From the NCBI GenBank assembly GCA_051453625.1, contig JBOZIK010000001.1:291460863-291484436 (forward strand): a stretch of 23,574 bases of DNA, given 5' to 3'. Of this stretch, positions 1 to 9,292 are shown one piece after another. The notes beneath the pieces are model-generated. The model did no database searches and had not been told where the DNA came from. It was given only the letters and a program-made list of their open reading frames with translations. Origin of the DNA: Welwitschia mirabilis. Its lineage: Eukaryota > Gnetophyta > Gnetopsida > Welwitschiales. Position 1 is the stretch's first letter. The number at the start of each line of letters is the position of its first letter. Position numbers and translations under genes: made by a program.

Positions 1-453
1 CATGTCCACATTTTTATTCTTTTAAAAAAAATGCAAAGGTTAAGTTTAATGAATTATTTATAAAAAATTGAATTATTTTGAAATCTCTTACTGATATAAA
101 TATTATGTTCTTGAGATGCTGTTATGATAAATTATGCTTTAAGTTCTTTTTATCTTGATTAAAATATTACCTATAAATCTTCAAGAATGTTTTTGTGATG
201 GTGATGATTTTATTCACTTGTTATTTTTTCACTTTCTAAAAATTATGAATGATTAGATGTTAATTTTGAATGCTTGTTATTTATTTTTCCTCATTATTAT
301 GATTAAATGTGACAGAAGAGAAATAATTCTTATTAAAGCACCTAGTGGTCAGGAAATTCTTTATAAGATGTTATGAAACCTCCACATTTACTATTGGCTC
401 ATGATGTATCCTTTCGTATTCTTGAGTTCTTTCACTTTACCTATGTTCTCTCC

Positions 454-463
454 TAATAAATAG
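454..463 (+). promoter_or_regulatory. Degraded TATA box of left LTR
   Basis: TAATAAATAG sits where the right LTR has TATAAATAG (8522-8530) in the same context (followed by AGTTCTTCCT). One inserted or changed A breaks the TATAAA core, so this promoter copy is probably weaker than its partner. Confidence 0.5.
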
Positions 464-877
464 AGTTCTTCCTCCTTCAAGTCTAGCTTAATTTTCAAAA
501 AGAGTTTGCCTTTGAATCCTGGATCTTAGGAGGCCTAGGAGCTTTGAAAACTTAGAACATCTTCAAAGTCCTCGAACACCACGATCTAATACAGGTATGA
601 TTCTATTCTTTCTTAATTCTTTATTGGTCCATTTCTTTGTATGAAATTCATCATTGTGTTTGATGTATTTATATTCTTGCGAAACAAATATAAAAACGTG
701 TGATGCTTGATTAAAGTAGAATTAGTCTTATCTCAAGTCTCGTCTCCTACTACCTTCTATACTAAATATCTTGATATTTAAACCCAATTTTTATTTGTCA
801 AGAGTACATAATTCATGGTTATACTTTATCAAAATTTTCTTGTTATTATGATTTCTTGAACTTATGATTATGTAATT

Positions 878-1200
878 CCATAGATTGTCGAATGAGACAG
901 TGGGCTCCATAGATTACAGAATGAGGCAGTGAAGTGAGAATCCCACAAATCACTGAATCAGACAATGGGAATAATATATTGATCACATATCGTCAAATGA
1001 ATTAGTGGGATTCAAAAATTGCCAATGAGGTAGTGAAGTTAATGATATATATATATAAATTATAGATCGCCAAATGAGGTCATGGACTTCACAAATCGCC
1101 AAATGAGATAGTGAAGTAAAGTATGAAATATTATATGAGAACCACAGATCACCAAATGAGGAAGTGAGTTTCACAAATCACCAAATAAGTCAATGAAGTG
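878..1200 (+). repeat. Array of nine degenerate hairpin-like units in left LTR
   Basis: Nine imperfect units of about 26-30 nt alternate between two types. Type B units lie at 905-934, about 1008-1036, 1087-1116 and 1169-1198; the clearest is 1087-1116, which begins CTTCAC and ends GTGAAG. Type A units lie at 878-904, 941-970, 981-1010, 1061-1086 and 1141-1168; 941-970 begins TCCCAC and ends ATGGGA. Both share the core ATC(A/G)CC-(A/G)AATGA-GG. A-B pairs are separated by AT-rich spacers. The matching array in the right LTR is 8945-9292. A 63-codon open frame on the opposite strand here is only the reverse reading of these repeats. Confidence 0.8.
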
Positions 1201-1521
1201 ATTGAAATATATAAAAAGTATATATTGATTATTCTCCTTTCATAACCATAAGGTAAATGTTTTGTGATAAAACTTATTCTTGAAGTCCTTCCTTGTCTTT
1301 CTCATCTTAACTTTTGAAAAATACTTTCTTGTCCTACCTTGTCTTGCCTAAACCATACTGGGAGCTATGAAATTTTCACGGTTCTCATTCCATAGTTCTT
1401 GTATTAAACAAGTGATAAAACTGGAGCTTAATTATTGAGGAGGGCAAAGAAAAAAGGAGATTATCTCTTCTAGTTTATGTTGAGAAATTATTTTGGAGTG
1501 AGACTTGTATACTTGTTGAAA

Positions 1522-2309
1522 NNNNNNNNNNNNNNNNNNNNNNNNNNNNNNNNNNNNNNNNNNNNNNNNNNNNNNNNNNNNNNNNNNNNNNNNNNNNNNN
1601 NNNNNNNNNNNNNNNNNNNNNNNNNNNNNNNNNNNNNNNNNNNNNNNNNNNNNNNNNNNNNNNNNNNNNNNNNNNNNNNNNNNNNNNNNNNNNNNNNNNN
1701 NNNNNNNNNNNNNNNNNNNNNNNNNNNNNNNNNNNNNNNNNNNNNNNNNNNNNNNNNNNNNNNNNNNNNNNNNNNNNNNNNNNNNNNNNNNNNNNNNNNN
1801 NNNNNNNNNNNNNNNNNNNNNNNNNNNNNNNNNNNNNNNNNNNNNNNNNNNNNNNNNNNNNNNNNNNNNNNNNNNNNNNNNNNNNNNNNNNNNNNNNNNN
1901 NNNNNNNNNNNNNNNNNNNNNNNNNNNNNNNNNNNNNNNNNNNNNNNNNNNNNNNNNNNNNNNNNNNNNNNNNNNNNNNNNNNNNNNNNNNNNNNNNNNN
2001 NNNNNNNNNNNNNNNNNNNNNNNNNNNNNNNNNNNNNNNNNNNNNNNNNNNNNNNNNNNNNNNNNNNNNNNNNNNNNNNNNNNNNNNNNNNNNNNNNNNN
2101 NNNNNNNNNNNNNNNNNNNNNNNNNNNNNNNNNNNNNNNNNNNNNNNNNNNNNNNNNNNNNNNNNNNNNNNNNNNNNNNNNNNNNNNNNNNNNNNNNNNN
2201 NNNNNNNNNNNNNNNNNNNNNNNNNNNNNNNNNNNNNNNNNNNNNNNNNNNNNNNNNNNNNNNNNNNNNNNNNNNNNNNNNNNNNNNNNNNNNNNNNNNN
2301 NNNNNNNNN
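1522..2309. other. Assembly gap (788 N) inside left LTR
   Basis: The flanks align to the right LTR at 9615 and 9887, so the missing LTR sequence should be about 271 bp, not 788. Either the gap length is an estimate or this LTR copy carries an insertion of about 0.5 kb. Open frames called across the Ns are meaningless. Confidence 0.95.
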
Positions 2310-2484
2310 TGCTTCATGGAGAAGAGGCCATATTAAGCAAAGTAACGTTTTTCAGTTGAAAAAAGTTGGGTGTTACATCTGCAAAAGTAACATATTTTGA
2401 TCTTAAAAGAGAAAAAGTTACATTTTGGTATCAAATTATCAAGTTTAAAAAAATTCAACTAAAGAATTTTGGGGTCTTACATTT

Positions 2485-2505
2485 CATTATCAAAGAACCT
2501 AGGTT
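2485..2505 (+). promoter_or_regulatory. Degraded primer binding site, initiator-Met tRNA type
   Basis: Directly after the LTR end the sequence reads TTATCAAAGAACCTAGG. It resembles the plant iMet-type primer binding site TGGTATCAGAGC followed by CCTAGG. About 7 of 12 core positions match, so the assignment leans on position more than on sequence. Confidence 0.5.
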
Positions 2506-3156
2506 ACAATTTTACTAGGTGGTAAAGCCATTATATATCAAAGCATGGGTATAACTGTGGGAGTAAGAGAACTAGACCATGAAACTTATGATGTACTAAG
2601 GTAACACATGACTGATTGACTATAGAAGGGGAGTAAATATTTTGAATAGTATCAACCCAAGTAGTGCATCTTTTATAGAGAATTTATCTAAAGAAAATTT
2701 CACTTAAAAATGAGAAGTAACAATTTTCAAAATACCTAGGCCTATGCAAGCATGCCACATTTTAAATGATTAAGCAAGTAAATTTCTTTTTCATATAGAT
2801 TTCTCTAAGCAGCATTTTCAGAAAATTTGCAATAAAGAAATGGGGGCCCCACATGAGGAGCGCTTTATGATGTGCCATCAGTACCTGATAAAAATTAAAA
2901 TCATTATTGAGCGTTAAAAAGGGTGAATTATTTATGATTGAAAATTCATGAATTAAGTAACATTACATCAGCATTGAGTTGATAAGAAAGGAAATTTCAG
3001 GACCACATCACATTATAAATTCTTTAAAACTGAGCAAGGAGAAGCCGTTATCATAAGGGTGCTCCACATGTGGGGGTAGATGACATTGGATTAAGCAAAT
3101 GAAGTCTCCTGTATTATGATTCTTTAAACATCCTTAATAACACATTAAATTTTAAC

Positions 3157-3160
<4 letters not shown>

Positions 3161-3201
<41 letters not shown>
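3161..3201 (+). repeat. (AT)n microsatellite, about 20 repeats
   Basis: Uninterrupted alternating AT from 3161 to 3201 inside the retrotransposon interior. It is a simple repeat likely to vary in length. Confidence 0.95.
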
Positions 3202-3203
<2 letters not shown>

Positions 3204-5309
3204 TGAAATATGTGAGCATATGAAATCAAACTGCCAAGAAAAACTTCACATCGCAAATTCTAAGTAATAATTCCTGAGGGAACAAACCCCCTCAACCACA
3301 TTTCTCTAGTTTTCTCATTATGAATGTTAGAATTAAGTATCCATTACTTTTCAAGAAGAAATCAAAACACAAGTTCGTATAAGAACGAGCTCTTGAGCAT
3401 ACAACAACATCTTTGGGATTGCAACTGAAAATACTCTACTTCATTTTACCATAGTCCTCCTTTAATTCATCAATCTTCTCCTCTCACCTCTTTAAGTGTC
3501 TCTGCTTAGCTTCTGTTAATAACATGCTTTTTACATTTCCAATTGTCTTCCCTCATTTTGTCTCTTCCTCTACAAGAGTCTTATCATTATATAAGAAACA
3601 CTTAGTTAAGTAAAATTACACATCAACGCCTTCATCTAATATTTCTTTATGGCACATCTTAACTTGCACAATTGATGAGGTGGAACTAAAAATGTGATTG
3701 AAGGTGTTGATGTTGTAAGAGAAACGTATCTTTTGCCAAGAGCAAAACTCTTATAGATGTTCTTGGTGGTAGTTAAAAACCTATATCTGGGAATACTTAT
3801 TTAAATCAAAGGAAGATGAATTTCCTTTCCAATGCAAAATCTTGGATGACTTTAAGTTATATTATAACTTCTTATGGATATTTATTTCTAAAACTAAGAA
3901 ATTTGAGGAAGAAAGTCAAAGGTTGTGCTCAACAATATGAGAAAGAGATCACTAGATGCGCAAAGTAAACAAAAATTTTTTAATTAAGATGATTTATAAG
4001 GCTAAGTTTAATATTAAGAAGACTCAATAATAGGAGAACTGTGTAATGTAAGTTGAAGGAATATATAATAAGTTTTCAAAACAAAATAGGAGAGACACAG
4101 TTGGTATGTTCTTTACAAGTTTGGTAAAATTACTGAACATTTGATGTTATTTTATCAAGGAATTATTCTAAGAATAGTTGTAGAATAAGTTGAAGGAGTT
4201 TTAGAGGAAGAAGGTGAGTTTCTAAGATACCTTTGTTACCTTTGAAAAGTTAAATTTGGCTATAGTAATGGTGATTACAAATCAAAAATGTATTCCGTTG
4301 AAAGATGGTAACTCGAATGATAAGCTTAGAGTGTCTACCATTTTACTTAATGCATGAGGTTCACGTGCACATCAGACACAATGCTAGCATGAATTGACCA
4401 ATCGGCCATGCCCACCCATGGTGTTTGAAATGGGATGCTTCATATTTTTAAAGGAGGAAAACTCCATCTTAGATTGATTAAGAGGTGTCTCTTATGGAGA
4501 ATAATAAGAGTTATTGTATTTTTAGTGATGGAAAGTGATAAAGGTAAAACACTCAATGATATCCATGCAGATGACTAGCGCATAGATCCCATAGCTTTCA
4601 GAAGCACAAATGCAGGCATGAAGGTGAAATGAAAGGCATGCACTTCAAAACATGCACATGCTCATGTAATATCTTCACGTACTTCATTGCTTCCTCTAGA
4701 ATTCTTGCTATTCTAAACTTTAGTCTGCTAAATGAATTCATTTTCTTATCCTTCTATAACTTATCATGAATTTTCACCTACCACTGCTATGTAGTCTTAC
4801 TTTATGTGGAGGCCTAAGGTTGGCTACCCAAGCACAGATTTGTTTTTCTCTCTCTCTTTTTTTTTTTTTCTGATAAATTTGTTCTACTTAGTTAGGATAG
4901 AAGAGCATGACAGAGTCTAGTGAATGTTGCAAGTGTTTATTAGAACCTTGATTCCACCTCATTGGTTCTGAAGTTCTAGGTTTAAATAGTAAAAGACTTT
5001 CTTTTATGATACAGAAAGAGTAGATTTTATAATGTAAGAATCTCTCAAACTGGTTCTATAAGAAGTCATAGGTATTAAGAGCACTCTATGTGTTGCCATT
5101 CATCTAGTACTTATAAGTTGAATTAAAATTTGGGTTTTGCATAGAGGCTTCTACAATGTTTTTAATCCTTTCTAGCATTTTCTTTTACTTCAGTGGCGTC
5201 CATCGAAAATTAAAACTGCTAACTCCTTGAGTCTCTAGAGTGTTTCTTTCAACAAAATTGTTAAAATTATGATAAGATAATAGATCTACATTAATGCAAC
5301 CCTTCTTAT

Positions 5310-5716
5310 ATGTCTTCTCCTCAGTTAAATTGGGCATTCTTCCCTTGGAATCACTTGGAGCCAAAGGAAGAAGAATCATTCCTTTTCACTGAGCAAAAGA
5401 AACTGAAACAAATAAAATTAATCCTATCGAGAGAAGTTGAGGATTTACAAATTAAATTACCAAATACAATGAAAGATTTTGCTATAGAGTAGAGAGACTT
5501 GCTGCTAAAAACTCTATTTTGAAGTCTAAGATAAATAATTTCAAAGGTAATGCAAATGACCTGACAATGAATTTATCTGAAGAGAAGAATTTATCTAAGT
5601 GTGAACAGTCAATGGTAGAATCTCATTATTTCCTCCCATTCAATATTATTGTGGATTGGTCTTTGTTATTTAGTGAACACAAAGATAGACATCAAATGAA
5701 CATGATCCTTGTATAG
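5310..5716 (+). other. Two short adjacent open frames, unassigned
   Basis: A 60-codon frame (5310-5492) is followed 26 bases later by a 65-codon frame (5519-5716). The first is charged (PKEEESFLF, then Lys/Glu/Leu-rich), as in coiled-coil proteins, but I recognise no domain. In DNA this AT-rich, stop-free runs of this size are only slightly longer than chance. They may be a fragment of a former gag-like gene or a captured gene, or noise. No function is proposed. Confidence 0.15.
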
Positions 5717-5950
5717 GGAGTTATGTTAATTATTTATTAAAAACTTGAAGTACACCTTAAGAAGCAGTTATTGGATCTTCAAGGCTTATTAGTAAATGAG
5801 TCATGACACTAGAACTAAAGTGCTATAGTATTTCTCTTACATACGTTTTACTCGGTAGACAACAGAAGGTACTTTTAGTCAAATAATTTGTCATGACATA
5901 AGCCATTAAATATACTAGGGAAAAATCTTAAGATATCTCAATGATGATAA

Positions 5951-6032
5951 AAGCTAACAGTAGTGATGAAGTTGGTAACTGAAAGAATGATAAGGTAGAA
6001 TACGAAAGTTTGAATGTTCAAATCCCTATAAC
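5951..6032 (+). repeat. tRNA-like segment (possible SINE head) with A and B boxes
   Basis: TGATGAAGTTGG at 5964-5975 resembles a Pol III A box (consensus TRGYNNARTTGG), and GTTCAAATCCC at 6016-6026 resembles a B box. The spacing of about 50 bp is within the tRNA range. I could not fold a proper cloverleaf or assign an anticodon, so it is a tRNA-derived relic rather than a gene. It lies 160 bp before a second such pair. Confidence 0.35.
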
Positions 6033-6127
6033 CCATTTTAGAGAATATTCTTTGTTTAATTTATAAATATTAGAACATGCTTTTGTCAAACTTGTTATTA
6101 AATTATGTATGCCCTTTTTATTTTAAT

Positions 6128-6300
6128 GAGCATAATTTTGGTATAGTGGTCAAATCACATGGATGATCATAAAGAGGTGATGGGTTCAACTCTAGATGGA
6201 AGTAAAACCCTGACTTTATATATTCTATGATTTTAGGGTTATTAATAAATTTTAATAGTTAGATAAAATAATTTTAAGCTAGTTAAGTGTATTTGAGCGC
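6128..6300 (+). repeat. tRNA-derived SINE-like repeat
   Basis: TGGTATAGTGG at 6139-6149 fits the Pol III A-box consensus TRGYNNARNGG exactly. GGTTCAACTCT at 6183-6193 is a good B box. The start-to-start distance of 44 bp is the canonical tRNA value. No intact tRNA is present. An AT-rich body follows and runs into the (GT)n tract at 6301, which could be its simple-repeat tail. The head resembles the repeats at 21732 and 22063 in layout (AGTGGT...AAGAGGT...GGTTCAA). Confidence 0.55.
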
Positions 6301-6354
6301 GTGTGTGTGTGTGTATGTGTGTGTGTGTCTGTGTGTATGTGTGTACACACACAA
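6297..6354 (+). repeat. (GT)n microsatellite with palindromic (AC)n end
   Basis: Interrupted GT repeats run from 6301 and switch to AC repeats at 6345, so 6338-6351 is a perfect palindrome (TGTGTGT/ACACACA). Alternating purine-pyrimidine DNA of this sort can adopt Z-form or extrude. Confidence 0.9.
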
Positions 6355-7683
6355 ACACTTTAGATATACTTCTTGTAGAATCTTATAGACAAACTATTAT
6401 TTAATTAAATAATAAGAAAATATAAGAAAATTCTTGTGAATAATAAAAATATAAATATAATAGTTCAAGGTCATATATAACATGGAGTTTTCATGGATTT
6501 TGAAGTCAACACATAGTATGATCTTAGATCATATGTCATGAAGTCAAAGAAAGAGTAGAGGAAGAAGAAAATTTCTAGAGACTTGATCATATCAGATACA
6601 AGAGATGATTGATGCTGTCATGATGGTCAATATCTGATTTGTAACATTTCAACTTATTCAATAATTTATATGTCATTGAAGGAAGATAAATTCAACTTTG
6701 TATGTATAACAAGTAGAAGAGACATAAGTAAGAAGCTACTTAGAAAAGTGTCAAAGAGGCATTAAAAGAAGTACACAACAAGGGAGTGTAGTATGAAAGA
6801 GATCTACAATTTTTGAGCTTAAGCTTAAGGGATTTCTACACAACAACTTTAGGATTTTGTGTTACAATTTGGAGTAAGAGGTTGTAGTGTTACCATATTT
6901 GAGTTGCAATTTTGGACTTAATAGTTCAAGCATATTTTGATTTCAATTGAAGCAAGAAGGTTGTTGAGATATTTTAGCATATGAAACTAAATGGTTTAAC
7001 TTAATTGTAGGCATATTCAATTGTTTTTTTTAGAAATTCCTTAAATGAGAGATATGCTAAATCATAACATTTTTTCCTAATTAAGTAATCATTATCACCC
7101 TATAAGATGGAAAAGGTCAGAAGTCATGATTAACAAAAGAGTTTGTATAAATTTGAAGTCAATATGTCATGAGGTTAGCATTGTAATGAAGCTAATTTGA
7201 CATCTCTCTCAACATAAGAATAAGTTGTATGAATCTTTATATTGGTAATATCAATGGCCTTGAATAAGCTATGTGAAATTATTTATGGATGAACAATGGT
7301 TTGGAGCTAAAGGCTAACCTATATCAACTATTCTAATACAAAGGCACCTAAGAAGAAATTATCAACATACACTTGTAATAATTTTGTCAAAATGAAGGAG
7401 GTAGAATATGGTTTTATATTTTTATTGTGAAGTGCTTAATAAGATTGCATGATCCATGTTGTATATGAAGACATCAATTATAGTTTAAATTGCAAAATTA
7501 ATCCTTAGGAAGATTGTGAAGATTTGTATGTCTGTAAAGGAAACTTTTAATACATATTTTGAAGAATATTTTCAAGATTAATATGATACAACCAATCTAT
7601 AGAAGTAAAAACTTAGAAGACAAAAGCAGATATTAGTCAATGGAGACCTAATCTTTTGACAAGTTCCAAGAATGAAACTTCTT

Positions 7684-7696
7684 AAGGAGGTGGGAA
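7684..7696 (+). promoter_or_regulatory. First (duplicate) polypurine tract
   Basis: AAGGAGGTGGGAAA lies just before a partial LTR copy that starts at 7703. It is the unit-1 copy of the functional tract at 8064-8075. Confidence 0.65.
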
Positions 7697-8063
7697 ATTT
7701 CACGTCCACATTTTTATTCTTTTAAAAAAATGCAAATGTGAATGAAATATTTAGAAAATATTGAATTATTTTGAAATCTCCTATTGATATAAATATTATG
7801 TTCTTAAGATGTTATTATAATAAATTGTGCTTTAAGTTCTTTTTGTGAAGACACCAATTATAGTTTAAATTGCAAAATTAATCCTTAGGAAGATTGTGAA
7901 GATCTGTATGTCTATAAAGAAAACTTTTAATACATATTTTGAAGAATATTTTCAAGATTAATATGATACAACCAATCTATAGAAGTAGAAACTTGGGAGA
8001 CAAAAGCAGATATTAATCAATGGAGATCTGATCTTTTGATAAGTTCCAAGAATGAAACTTCTT

Positions 8064-8075
8064 AAGGAGGTGGGA
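8064..8075 (+). promoter_or_regulatory. Polypurine tract before right LTR
   Basis: AAGGAGGTGGGA lies six bases before the right LTR's TGTCCACA start. This is where the plus-strand DNA primer of an LTR retrotransposon is expected, and it fixes the orientation as +. Confidence 0.75.
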
Positions 8076-8521
8076 ATTTCATGTCCACATTTTTATTCTT
8101 TTAAAAAAATACAAATGTGAATGAACTATTTAGAAAATATTGAATTATTTTGAAATCTCCTATTGATATAAATATTATGTTCTTGAGATTTTTTATAATA
8201 AATTATGCTTTAAGTTCTTTTTCTCTTGATTAAAATATTACCTACAAATCTTCAAAAATGTTTTTGTGGTGGTGATGATTTCATTTACTTATTACTTTTA
8301 CTTATGCATGATTAGATATTAATTGTGGAGCCTTGTCATTTATTTTTCCTCATTATTATGATTAAATGTGATAGAATAGAAATCATTCTTTTTATATTGT
8401 TAAAGCGCCCTGTGGTCAGGCAAGCATTTATGAGATGTTATGAAACTTCCACTTTTACCATTGGCTTGTGATGTATCCTTTCGTATTCTTGGATCCTTTT
8501 ACTTTATCTATGTTCTCTCAT

Positions 8522-8530
8522 TATAAATAG
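8522..8530 (+). promoter_or_regulatory. TATA box of right LTR
   Basis: TATAAATAG in the context CATTATAAATAGAGTTC is a near-ideal plant TATA box, about 440 bp into the LTR. Transcription would be expected about 25-35 bp downstream, placing the hairpin array about 390 bp into the RNA. Confidence 0.65.
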
Positions 8531-8944
8531 AGTTCTTCCTTCCTCAAGTATAGCTTAATTTCTGAAAAGACTTTATCTTTGAATCTTGAAGCTTAAGAGG
8601 CCTAGGAGCTTTGAAAACTTAGAAGATCTTTGAAGTCCTCGAATACCACGATTTGATATGAGTATGGTTCTATTCTTTCATGCTTCCTTATTGGTTCATT
8701 CCTTTATATGCAGTGCATTATTGTGTTTGACGTGTTTATATTCTTACAAAACAAATATAAATATGTGTGATGCTTGATTAAAGTAGAATTAGTCTTATCT
8801 TAATTCTTGTCTCTTACTATCTTCTGTACTAAATATCTTAATATTTAAACCCAAGTTGTGCTTGTAGAGAATATATACTTCGTGATTATACTTTATCATA
8901 CTTTTCTTGTTCTCGTGATTTCTTGAACTTATGGTTATGTAATT

Positions 8945-9292
8945 CCACAGATTGCCAAATGAGGCAATGGACTTCGTAGATCACCGAATGAGGCAGTGAA
9001 GTAAGAATTGCACAAATTGCTGAATGAGGAAATGGGACTAATAGATTGACCAAAGATCACTAAATAAGGCATTGGGCTTTACAAATCATTGAATAAGGTA
9101 GTGAAGTTAATGATATGTGAAAATATATATATATATATATATATATATGAGAATCATAGATTTCCGAAAAAGGTAGTGAGCTTCACAGATCACCAAATGA
9201 GGTAGTGAAGTAAAACATGAAATATTATATGAGAAACACAGATCACTGAATGAGGCAGTGGGATTTACAAATCATAGAATAAGGTAGTGAAG
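8945..9292 (+). repeat. Array of nine degenerate hairpin-like units in right LTR
   Basis: Four type B units are each exactly 30 nt: 8972-9001, 9077-9106, 9181-9210 and 9263-9292. In 9181-9210 the ends CTTCAC/GTGAAG pair perfectly, and an inner ACC/GGT closes an AAATGA loop. Five type A units precede or separate them: 8945-8970, about 9008-9036, 9049-9076, about 9149-9180 and 9236-9262. In 8945-8970 the inner arms ATTGCC (8951-8956) and GGCAAT (8963-8968) pair perfectly around AAATGA. A (TA)n tract at about 9123-9148 lies in one spacer. The order matches the left LTR unit for unit. Confidence 0.82.

Larger units (their letters stand above)
3..2481 (+). mobile_element. Left (5') LTR of a plant LTR retrotransposon
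   Basis: This stretch matches 8082-10058 along its whole readable length, which defines a pair of direct long terminal repeats. It begins TGTCCACA and ends GTCTTACA, the TGT...ACA ends usual for plant LTRs. A primer-binding-site-like sequence follows immediately, so this is the 5' copy of a + strand element. By eye the two copies differ at roughly 10-20% of positions, so the insertion is old. U3 is about 450 bp to a degraded TATA box at 454-463, leaving an unusually long R-U5 that carries the hairpin-like array at 878-1200. An N gap (1522-2309) interrupts it. Only two bases precede it, so the left target site cannot be read. Confidence 0.85.
2482..8081 (+). mobile_element. Internal region of LTR retrotransposon, no recognisable gag-pol
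   Basis: This 5.6-kb stretch lies between the two LTRs. It opens with a degraded primer binding site and closes with a polypurine tract, so the architecture is that of an LTR element read on the + strand. No frame is open beyond 65 codons, and I could not find the Asp-Ser/Thr-Gly protease motif, the YxDD reverse-transcriptase box, RNase H or the integrase zinc finger in any frame. It is either a non-autonomous element of the LARD kind, moved by a relative's proteins, or an autonomous element decayed past recognition. It contains two tRNA-like segments near 5.96 and 6.14 kb, an (AT)n and a (GT)n tract, and a tandem duplication at its right end. Confidence 0.75.
7466..8225 (+). repeat. 380-bp tandem duplication across the interior/LTR junction
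   Basis: Unit 1 (7466-7845) and unit 2 (7846-8225) are near-identical, with only a few differences per 100 bp, clearly closer than the two LTRs are to each other. Each unit holds about 237 bp of interior ending in a polypurine tract plus the first 143-144 bp of the LTR. In unit 1 the LTR start is mutated from TG to CG (7703-7704). The duplication therefore happened after the element inserted, or in a later template switch. Confidence 0.9.

Noticed and set aside
983-1174. 63-codon open frame on the minus strand
   Set aside because: It is the reverse reading of the repeat array in the left LTR; the repetition, not coding, explains the open frame.
878-1200. CRISPR array, because of regularly repeated units of about 30 nt
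   Set aside because: Units are degenerate and abut one another, spacers are AT-rich and not unique, the same array recurs in both LTRs, and the context is a eukaryotic retrotransposon.
1475-2400. Open frames of about 280 and 307 codons on both strands
   Set aside because: Almost entirely Ns of the assembly gap; only LTR sequence is real.
2846-3076. CCCCACATG facing CATGTGGGG 215 bp apart as a transposon terminal inverted repeat
   Set aside because: Only nine bases, no target duplication, and it lies inside the LTR element interior.
4360-4370. CACGTG G-box as a gene promoter element
   Set aside because: A single hexamer without a TATA box or a downstream gene is not evidence.
5185-5379. 64-codon minus-strand open frame
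   Set aside because: Near chance length, overlaps a + strand frame, and no recognisable domain.
6139-6193. Functional tRNA gene
   Set aside because: A and B boxes fit, but no acceptor or anticodon stem can be folded; a SINE head is the better reading.
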